From NCBI GenBank assembly GCA_017856385.1, contig JAFMFD010000018.1, positions 1-32,467 on the forward strand: a DNA stretch of 32,467 nucleotides. Direction: 5' to 3'. The translations under genes and the position numbers were made by a program. Source of the stretch: Actinomycetota bacterium (GTDB taxonomy: Bacteria > Actinomycetota > Actinomycetes > S36-B12). A model generated the notes under the pieces. The model saw only the letters and a program-made list of their open reading frames with translations. It did not search any database and was not told the DNA's origin. Of this stretch, positions 26,905 to 32,467 are shown one piece after another (within the stretch, counting starts at the first letter, position 1; each line of letters opens with the position of its first letter).

Positions 26905-27978
26905 ATGGCTCTCACCATCGGGATCGTCGGCCTGCCCAACGTCGGCAAGTCCACCCTCTTCAATGCCCTGACCAAGAACGACGTCCTCGCGGCGAACTAC
27001 CCGTTCGCGACGATCGAGCCGAACGTCGGCGTCGTCGGCGTCCCGGATCCGCGGCTCGACGTGCTGGCTGGCATCTTCCACTCCGAGCGGATCCTGCCGG
27101 CGACCGTCCAGTTCGTCGACATCGCGGGCATCGTCAAGGGCGCCAGTGAGGGAGCGGGCCTGGGCAACAAGTTCCTGGCCAACATCCGCGAGTCCGACGC
27201 GATCTGCCAGGTGCTGCGCGCCTTCACCGACGATGACGTCGTGCATGTCGATGGCCGGGTGTCACCCGCGGATGACCTGGAGACGATCAACACCGAGTTG
27301 ATCCTCGCCGACTTGCAGACCCTGGAGAAGGCGATCCCTCGCTTGCAGAAGGAGGCGCGCAACGACAAGTCCAAGGCCGGCGCCCTCGCTGCCGCTGAGG
27401 AGGCGCTGAAGGTGCTCGAGGAGGGCCGCACCGTCTTCGAGGCCGGGCTCGACCCGGAGCCGCTGCGCGAGCTGTTCCTGCTCACGGCCAAGCCCTTCGT
27501 CTACGTCATCAATGCCGACGAGGACGAGCTGAACGACGAGTCGTTCCGTCAGCGCATGCGCGACATGGTGGCGCCCGCGGAGGCCGTGTTTCTCGACGCG
27601 AAGCTCGAGTCCGAGCTCGTGGAACTCGACGATGCGGAGGCGCTCGAGCTGCTGCAGTCGGTCGGCCAGCAGGAGAGCGGGCTCAACGCCCTGGCTCGGG
27701 TGGGCTTCGCGACCCTGGGACTGCAGACGTACCTCACGGCTGGGCCCAAGGAGGCGCGCGCGTGGACCATCCGCCGCGGCGCGACGGCGCCCGAGGCAGC
27801 CGGTGTGATCCACACGGATTTCCAGAAGGGCTTCATCAAGGCCGAGGTGGTGTCGTTCGACGACCTCGTCGCTGCCGGGTCGATGGCGGAGGCCAAGGCG
27901 CACGGCAAGGTTCGCATCGAGGGCAAGGACTACGTCATGCAGGACGGCGACGTGGTCGAATTCCGATTCAACGTCTGA
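26905..27978 (+). CDS. ychF: Ribosome-binding ATPase YchF
   Basis: This 357-aa protein is an Obg-family P-loop ATPase. G1 is GLPNVGKS (9-16), G3 is DIAGIVKGAS, and the usual NKxD specificity motif is replaced by NADE, the change that makes YchF prefer ATP over GTP. A coiled-coil insertion (about 125-180) and a C-terminal TGS domain (about 275-357, ending DGDVVEFRFNV) complete the family architecture. It binds ribosomes and is linked to stress responses. The ribosome site is weak (AAGAAGGG, rather distant). It is followed after 8 nt by the DUF4287 gene. Confidence 0.96.
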   Translation: MALTIGIVGLPNVGKSTLFNALTKNDVLAANYPFATIEPNVGVVGVPDPRLDVLAGIFHSERILPATVQFVDIAGIVKGASEGAGLGNKFLANIRESDAICQVLRAFTDDDVVHVDGRVSPADDLETINTELILADLQTLEKAIPRLQKEARNDKSKAGALAAAEEALKVLEEGRTVFEAGLDPEPLRELFLLTAKPFVYVINADEDELNDESFRQRMRDMVAPAEAVFLDAKLESELVELDDAEALELLQSVGQQESGLNALARVGFATLGLQTYLTAGPKEARAWTIRRGATAPEAAGVIHTDFQKGFIKAEVVSFDDLVAAGSMAEAKAHGKVRIEGKDYVMQDGDVVEFRFNV

Positions 27979-27986
27979 GGAGTGCC

Positions 27987-28193
27987 ATGGCGGAGAAGGT
28001 GAAGGGCCCGCAGTCGTACTTCCCGTCCATCGAGAAGAAGTACGGCCAGCCGATCTCGTACTGGATGACCCAGCTCGACGAGGTGCGGGACGCGAAGCAC
28101 ATGGAGCAGGTGGCGTACCTGAAGGGCCTGGGCATGGGGCACGGTCACGCGAACGCCGTCGTCGCCGTCTACCGCTCCGACCACGGCCTCTGA
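27987..28193 (+). CDS. DUF4287 domain small protein
   Basis: This 68-aa protein matches DUF4287: GPQSYFPSIEKKYGQPI at the N-terminus and LKGLGMGHGHANAVV near the C-terminus. The function is not known. The ATG has GAGGAG immediately upstream, which overlaps the ychF stop region, so it is very likely cotranscribed with ychF. It is followed directly by a hairpin. Confidence 0.85.
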   Translation: MAEKVKGPQSYFPSIEKKYGQPISYWMTQLDEVRDAKHMEQVAYLKGLGMGHGHANAVVAVYRSDHGL

Positions 28194-28195
28194 CC

Positions 28196-28287
28196 CGTTT
28201 GTCCCGCGACGCGGGAGAAGCGAGCTAATCGGGGCCTGGGCGGGGTGGTTTAGCTCACCTGTCCCGCGTCGCGGGAGAAACGAGTTA
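28196..28287. repeat. Two copies of a hairpin repeat spaced exactly 60 bp
   Basis: The 27-bp units at 28201-28227 and 28261-28287 differ at only three positions. Each centres on TCCCGC-3 nt-GCGGGA followed by GAGAARCGAGYTA. Copy 1 with its flanks forms CGTTT...AAGCG plus TCCCGC...GCGGGA (28196-28222), a likely terminator for the ychF-DUF4287 unit. GAGCTAA (28222-28228) and TTAGCTC (28250-28256) add an inverted pair between the copies. Copy 2 covers the stop codon of the convergent SDR gene. Confidence 0.8.
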
Positions 28288-28995
28288 GCCCTCGAAGGCG
28301 GTGGAGGGGAGGTCGGTCGTGCCGGGACCTGAGGCTTCGCCGGTGATCGCGGCGACGATGACGTCGGCGACGTGCCCCGGCGTCATGCCGGTGGGCATCG
28401 CCGGCGCCTGGCCGAGGACTGCCCGTCCTGCCAGTCCGGTCTCCGTGTGACCCGGCCGGGCATCGATCACGCGCACCAGTGGCCGACGCACCTCCATGCG
28501 CAGTGACTTGAGCCATGCCGAGTGGGCGGTCTTGCTGGCGACATAGGCGGCCATCCCAGGGAAGGCGCGCTCCGCGACGACACCGCTGATGGACATCACG
28601 AACGGGCTCCGCCCCTGCTCGGCCGAGTCGGCTAGCGCTGGCAGGCACTGGGCGATCAGGGAGGCAGGCCCGAGGTGGTTCACCTGCATCAGCTGGTCGG
28701 CCACCTCCGGCGGCGTCTCGGCGATGGTGCCGAAGGCCACGACACCCGAGGCGATCACGATGCCGTCGAGCGGCCCGGACGCGGTGATCTCGAGCGCGAA
28801 CTGCTCGATGGACGCGGGATCCTCGAGGTCGACGACGTGTCGGCCCGGGACCACGGCGGGGATGCGGACGACGGAGTCCTGAGCCGACGCAGTGCCCTCC
28901 ACGAGTGCCCCCGCTGCGACGAGGCCCTCGGCGATGGCCCCGCCCAGGACGCCGCTGGCACCGACCACCACGATGCGCTGGCCCTGCACTGGCAT
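28285..28995 (-). CDS. Short-chain dehydrogenase/reductase family protein
   Basis: This 236-aa Rossmann-fold protein has the cofactor loop VVVGASGVLGG (residues 9-19) and YVASK (Y151, K155). At the position that usually holds the catalytic Ser, 13 residues before the Tyr, there is Gly (G138), with Ser at 137. Activity or specificity may therefore differ from ordinary SDRs. ATG at 28995 is chosen for AGGGAG 6 nt upstream and a normal N-terminus; the frame is open further up to 29073 but without SDR-like sequence. It diverges from the SRPBCC gene. Its TAA stop lies within the second hairpin repeat. Confidence 0.82.
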   Translation of the reverse strand: MPVQGQRIVVVGASGVLGGAIAEGLVAAGALVEGTASAQDSVVRIPAVVPGRHVVDLEDPASIEQFALEITASGPLDGIVIASGVVAFGTIAETPPEVADQLMQVNHLGPASLIAQCLPALADSAEQGRSPFVMSISGVVAERAFPGMAAYVASKTAHSAWLKSLRMEVRRPLVRVIDARPGHTETGLAGRAVLGQAPAMPTGMTPGHVADVIVAAITGEASGPGTTDLPSTAFEG

Positions 28996-29021
28996 GCTCA
29001 CTCCCTGGATCGACGAGATCT

Positions 29022-29039
29022 GGACCGTATCCGCGGTCC
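29022..29039. promoter_or_regulatory. Inverted repeat over the SDR promoter
   Basis: GGACCG (29022-29027) and CGGTCC (29034-29039) form a 6-bp inverted repeat with a 6-nt spacer. On the minus strand TACGGT (29024-29029) within it is a good -10 candidate for the SDR gene. The element lies in the 79-bp divergent gap to the SRPBCC gene and may be an operator. Confidence 0.4.
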
Positions 29040-29074
29040 GGCCCACCCGCACTGCGAGACCTCCTGGAGGCACG

Positions 29075-29536
29075 ATGGATCCGCTCTACACGGTCGAGCG
29101 CACCTACCCCCAGTCTGTCGAGGTGGTGTGGCATGCCTGGACCGATGCCGACGAGCTCGAGCAGTGGTACGCGCCCGTCGAGCTCTCGGTCGTGCCCGGC
29201 TCGGTGACCAGCGAAGCCCGCGAGGGCGGGGCGTGGTCGGTCGGCGTCGACGTCCCGATGCACGGTTTCGTCGCCTGGTTCTTCGGCCGCTACACGGAGG
29301 TGGTCCCGCACCAGCGCCTCGCGCACACCATGCACTACACGCAGGACGAGGACGACTTCCTCGCGCGGCGCGAGGAGGCAGATCCGCACACGGTGACGAT
29401 CGACCTGGCGGAGACACCCGAGGGCACGTGGGTGCGGTGGCAGCAGTTCGGCTTCCTGCCCGAGGAGCAGGTGCCCGCGACGAAGGCGGGCATGGAGAGC
29501 TACTTCGAGTCGCTGGCCCGGCACCTCGATCGATGA
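29075..29536 (+). CDS. SRPBCC (AHSA1-like) domain protein
   Basis: This 153-aa protein has the helix-grip fold signature of the AHSA1 subgroup: VERTYPQSVEVVWHAWTDAD at the N-terminus, then LEQWYAP, and ending GMESYFESLARHL. Members bind hydrophobic ligands or act as stress-related proteins; the ligand here is unknown. The ATG at 29075 follows GGAGG by 4 nt. The stop overlaps the Nudix start by ATGA, so the two are translationally coupled. Confidence 0.82.
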   Translation: MDPLYTVERTYPQSVEVVWHAWTDADELEQWYAPVELSVVPGSVTSEAREGGAWSVGVDVPMHGFVAWFFGRYTEVVPHQRLAHTMHYTQDEDDFLARREEADPHTVTIDLAETPEGTWVRWQQFGFLPEEQVPATKAGMESYFESLARHLDR

Positions 29537-29934
29537 CGTCCGCCGACTTCGTCGTCGCCGCCGTCGTCATCCGCGACGAGGCCGGACGCATCCTGGTGGT
29601 GCGCAAGGCGGGTACTCGCCGCTTCATGCTTCCGGGAGGCAAGATCGAGCCGGGAGAGACTCCCGACGCGACCGCAGTGCGCGAGGCGCGTGAGGAGCTG
29701 GGGATCGAGCTCGACCGGACTCAGCTGGCCCTGCTCGGAGCGTGGACGGCGGCCGCGGCCAACGAGGACGGCCGCACCGTGCACGGGCACGTCTACGAGC
29801 ACCCGTACGTCGCGGGCATCACGGCGCGCAGCGAGATCGACGAGGTCGCGTGGATCCCTCCCGCCGAGATCGCCCGACGCGACGACATCGCACCGCTCCT
29901 CGTGCAGAGGGTGCTGCCGCTCTACGCTGGATGA
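29533..29934 (+). CDS. Nudix hydrolase
   Basis: This 133-aa enzyme hydrolyses nucleoside-diphosphate-linked substrates. The Nudix box is complete: GKIEPGE, seven residues, then REAREELGI (about residues 35-57), with all metal-binding Glu residues present. The MLPGGKIEPGE context and the short length fit small MutT-like enzymes, but the substrate cannot be told. It starts 4 nt inside the end of the SRPBCC gene. Confidence 0.9.
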   Translation: MTSADFVVAAVVIRDEAGRILVVRKAGTRRFMLPGGKIEPGETPDATAVREAREELGIELDRTQLALLGAWTAAAANEDGRTVHGHVYEHPYVAGITARSEIDEVAWIPPAEIARRDDIAPLLVQRVLPLYAG

Positions 29935-29963
29935 ACCGGAACACGAGGGCGTGAGGAGAAGCC

Positions 29964-30815
29964 ATGGGGTCGTGGGCGTCAAGTCGTGAGGTGACACGCA
30001 AGTCGTGGGCCGTGCTGAAGGAGAACCGCTACCTGCTGGCGTTCCCGGTGCTCAGCTTCGTCCTCGGGCTGATCCCGGTGGCTGTCCTGGGAATCCCCGC
30101 CCTGTACTTCCTCGCGACGAACCACAACTGGATCGCACTCGTGCTGGGGATCCTGCTCGTGTTCGCAGCATCGGCGGTCGCCGTGGTGCTGCAGGGAGGC
30201 CTCGTCGCCGCGGTCGACGCGGAGATGTCCGGGGAGGACAGCTCCGTGGGCCAGGGGCTCCGGCGGGCCATGCAGCACCTGGGGGCATTGATCGCCTGGA
30301 GCGCAGTGGTCACCGTCGTGTCGGTGCTCCTCGGCCTCGTGCGGGGGAACGGCCAGGGAAACGTGGTCGGCGTCCTCCTGCGCAGTGTCCTCGCGGCGGC
30401 CGCGGACGTCATGTGGCAGCTGGTCACGTTCTTCGTCGTCCCGTTCATCGTCCTCGAGGGCGCCTCACCGATCAGCGCCGTCAAGTCGTCGGCCTCCCTG
30501 TTCAAGCAGCGGTGGGGCCAGCAGCTGGCCGGTGGCGTGCGCATCGGTGCGCTCATCGGGCTGGTGCTCATCCTCCCCGGCATCCTCCTGCTTGTCGGCG
30601 GGATCCTGCTCGCCCTCCTCGGCTCAGCGGCGGCGATCGCGTCGGGCGCCTCGCTCGCCGTCATCGGGCTGGTGCTCCTGCTGATCGGGATCGTGATCTC
30701 CTCGGCGATGCGGTCGGTGTTCTCCGTTGCCCTGTACCGCTACGCGAAGGACGGAGTCGCGTCGGCCGGCTTCACCACGCAGGAGCTGCAGGACGCTGTG
30801 CGGATCAAGGGCTGA
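29964..30815 (+). CDS. DUF6159-like multi-spanning membrane protein
   Basis: This 283-aa protein starts with a basic cytoplasmic lead, SREVTRKSWAVLKENRYLLAFPVLS, characteristic of actinobacterial DUF6159 proteins, and then has about six membrane helices. A glycine- and leucine-rich pair of helices lies near 195-245. No catalytic motif is visible. The ATG follows GAGGAG closely. Its end overlaps the end of the convergent membrane-protein gene by 11 bp. Confidence 0.75.
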   Translation: MGSWASSREVTRKSWAVLKENRYLLAFPVLSFVLGLIPVAVLGIPALYFLATNHNWIALVLGILLVFAASAVAVVLQGGLVAAVDAEMSGEDSSVGQGLRRAMQHLGALIAWSAVVTVVSVLLGLVRGNGQGNVVGVLLRSVLAAAADVMWQLVTFFVVPFIVLEGASPISAVKSSASLFKQRWGQQLAGGVRIGALIGLVLILPGILLLVGGILLALLGSAAAIASGASLAVIGLVLLLIGIVISSAMRSVFSVALYRYAKDGVASAGFTTQELQDAVRIKG

Positions 30816-31425
30816 CCGCTCCTGCGGGGAGCCGCAGTCCCTCCGAGCGCAGCTCCAGCTCGGCCAGGGCGTTGATGACCGCCTGGTCACCGCGACGCCA
30901 GGCACCTGCCGGGTCGGGGGTGATGCGGGCGAGCACGTGCAGGGGCTGCCGGGCCATGGCGCGCAGGGCAAACAGGTCGAGGTCCTCGTTCGCATCCACC
31001 AGTCGCCGCGCGGCCGTCGCCCGACGGATGAAGGCGATGCGGATCGGCACCCAGACGACCGCCCAGGACATCACTCCCAGAACCGCCAGCGCGATCGCCA
31101 GGAAGCGCGCGAGCACCGAGACGGCGTCGGCCGTGGCCTGCCCCGCGGCGGCGATCCCGAGGGCGGCGTCCGCCATGCCGTCGAAGGGTGCGCTCAGGGT
31201 CTCGCCGACGAGGGGGACGCTCCCCACCGACTCCCCGGCGGAGTCGATGCTCGTTGCCAGGTCCGTGGCGCCCTCGGCGACGGCGAGGCCGGGAGCGGCG
31301 AGGTTCATGACGAGGTCGTGCAGCCGGAAGGCGGCCCAGATCCACAGTGCGCTCCACGCCACGAGCCACAGGTCGCCGGCGATCTGCCGGGTGCGGCGGG
31401 CGGGCAGTTCGGAGTACCAGGTCAT
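30805..31425 (-). CDS. Hypothetical membrane protein
   Basis: This 206-aa protein begins with an N-terminal segment and a helix (about 14-45), then a polar Ala/Gly/Ser-rich extracytoplasmic loop (about 45-95) and a second helix pair (about 98-130). A soluble C-terminal tail with RRATAARRLVDANEDLDLFALRAMA follows. I recall similar actinobacterial hypothetical proteins but no function. The ATG has AGGAGG 6 nt upstream. It diverges from typA. Confidence 0.65.
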   Translation of the reverse strand: MTWYSELPARRTRQIAGDLWLVAWSALWIWAAFRLHDLVMNLAAPGLAVAEGATDLATSIDSAGESVGSVPLVGETLSAPFDGMADAALGIAAAGQATADAVSVLARFLAIALAVLGVMSWAVVWVPIRIAFIRRATAARRLVDANEDLDLFALRAMARQPLHVLARITPDPAGAWRRGDQAVINALAELELRSEGLRLPAGAVSP

Positions 31426-31466
31426 CTCTCGCCTCCTGCGATTTCAGTGAAGGGCCCGGTTCCCCG

Positions 31467-31472
31467 TAGGGT
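31467..31472 (+). promoter_or_regulatory. Candidate -10 box for typA (leaderless)
   Basis: TAGGGT ends 6 nt before the GTG start of typA, and there is no ribosome site. Confidence 0.5.
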
Positions 31473-31478
31473 CACGGC

Positions 31479-32467
31479 GTGAATCGCCGCGAGGACCTCC
31501 GCAACATCGCCATCATCGCCCATGTCGACCACGGCAAGACGACGCTCGTCGACGCCATGCTGTGGCAATCAGGCGCATTCCGGGCCAACCAGGATGTCGA
31601 CGACCGCGTCATGGACTCGATGGACCTCGAGCGCGAGAAGGGCATCACGATCCTCGCGAAGAACACCTCCGTCCGTTACGCCGGCCCGTCGGCGCCCGAC
31701 GGCGGGGTGACGTTCAACATCATCGACACCCCGGGCCATGCGGACTTCGGTGGTGAGGTCGAGCGCGGACTGGAGATGGTCGACGGCGTCGTGCTCCTCG
31801 TCGACGCCTCCGAGGGCCCGCTGCCGCAGACCCGGTTCGTGCTGCGCAAGGCACTGGCCAAGCAGCTGCCCGTCGTCCTCGTCATCAACAAGGTCGACCG
31901 CTCGGACGCGCGGATCGCGGAGGTCGTCGACGAGGCCTACGAGCTCTTCCTGGACCTCGACGCGACCGATGCCCAGATCGACTTTCCGATCGTCTACACG
32001 AGCGCGAAGGTCGGACGCGCATCGCTCGAGCGGCCCGCGGACGGCGGGATGCCCGATGCGGAGAACCTCGAGCCGCTGTTCTCGACGCTGCTGGCCACCA
32101 TCCCCCCGCCGTCGTACGACGAGGCCCGGCCGCTGCAGGCGCACGTGACCAACCTCGACGCCTCCCCGTACCTGGGCCGTCTCGCGCTGTGCCGGGTGCA
32201 TCAGGGCACCATCCGCAAGGGCCAGCAGGTGATGTGGATGAAGGCCGACGGCACGAGCGAGCGCGTGAAGGTCGTCGAGCTGCTCATGACGGAGGCGCTG
32301 GAGCGGGTGCCGGTGGCCGAGGCCGGGCCCGGCGACATCATCGCCGTCGCGGGCATCCCCGACATCACGATCGGCGAGACCCTGGCCGATCTGGAGCAGC
32401 CCGCGGCCCTGCCGGTCATCACCGTCGACGAGCCCTCGATCTCGATGACGATCGGCATCAACACCTC
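31479..32467 (+). CDS. typA: Ribosome-associated GTPase TypA/BipA, 5' part
   Basis: The open frame runs to the window end, giving the first 329 or so residues of a family protein of about 610-640 aa. The translation-GTPase motifs are intact: AHVDHGKTT (14-22), [26 protein letters not shown], and a TSAK segment. EREKGITI and the domain II start ([22 protein letters not shown]) place it in TypA rather than EF-G. It binds the ribosome and is linked to stress and cold adaptation. The GTG at 31479 begins [20 protein letters not shown], as in other members, 6 nt after TAGGGT. Confidence 0.95.
   Translation, partial: MNRREDLRNIAIIAHVDHGKTTLVDAMLWQSGAFRANQDVDDRVMDSMDLEREKGITILAKNTSVRYAGPSAPDGGVTFNIIDTPGHADFGGEVERGLEMVDGVVLLVDASEGPLPQTRFVLRKALAKQLPVVLVINKVDRSDARIAEVVDEAYELFLDLDATDAQIDFPIVYTSAKVGRASLERPADGGMPDAENLEPLFSTLLATIPPPSYDEARPLQAHVTNLDASPYLGRLALCRVHQGTIRKGQQVMWMKADGTSERVKVVELLMTEALERVPVAEAGPGDIIAVAGIPDITIGETLADLEQPAALPVITVDEPSISMTIGINT

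Overview
The window is high-GC DNA from the chromosome of an actinobacterium (Actinomycetes). The evidence is its GC-rich codon use, GTG as well as ATG starts, many genes beginning about 6-7 nt after a TANNNT-like -10 box (leaderless transcripts), and a gene order that I recognise from memory as the Mycobacterium tuberculosis Rv1084-Rv1112 neighbourhood: DUF255 protein, Rv1086-type isoprenyl transferase, PhoH2, fumarase, GlpX, DUF4245, XseB, XseA, IspH, DUF6542, YchF. I cannot name the genus. I saw no tRNA, rRNA, CRISPR array, insertion sequence or phage gene.

Region 1 (1-8401) is a transport cassette. An MFS transporter faces a minus-strand operon that encodes a complete oligopeptide/dipeptide-type ABC importer: OppC, a substrate-binding lipoprotein, OppB, OppD and OppF, followed by a second MFS transporter. 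The order C-A-B-D-F-MFS is unusual. From oppB to the MFS gene every junction overlaps by 1-4 nt. The lipoprotein gene is bracketed by a 20-bp palindrome upstream and a 15-bp stem-loop downstream.

Region 2 (8402-12795) holds a J-domain membrane protein, a small Cys-containing hypothetical protein, a YqhA/UPF0114 membrane protein and a P2-like P-type cation ATPase. The J-domain gene and the small hypothetical gene diverge across a 25-bp imperfect palindrome.

Region 3 (12892-28193) is the conserved housekeeping block: thioredoxin-like DUF255 protein, isoprenyl transferase, PhoH2 (PIN plus PhoH), a secreted Rpf/transglycosylase-like protein behind a consensus CRP-type site, a class I Fe-S fumarase coupled to class II fructose-1,6-bisphosphatase (GlpX), a DUF4245 protein, exonuclease VII subunits, an aldo/keto reductase, IspH, a DUF6542 protein, a small secreted protein, a PaiB-like FMN protein, YchF and a DUF4287 protein. 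It mixes central carbon metabolism, isoprenoid and cell-wall supply, DNA repair and translation-linked GTPases.

Region 4 (28194-32467) starts with two copies of a hairpin element exactly 60 bp apart. It continues with a short-chain dehydrogenase-like gene divergent from a coupled SRPBCC-Nudix pair, two membrane proteins, and the 5' part of typA/bipA, which runs off the window end.

The observations most worth a second look are the CRP-like site and structured leader of the secreted muralytic gene, the tandem repeat over that gene's stop codon, the palindromes around the substrate-binding-protein and J-domain genes, the importer-plus-exporter operon, the paired hairpin repeat, and the recurring leaderless promoter layout. 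I did not find a clearly new multi-gene system.
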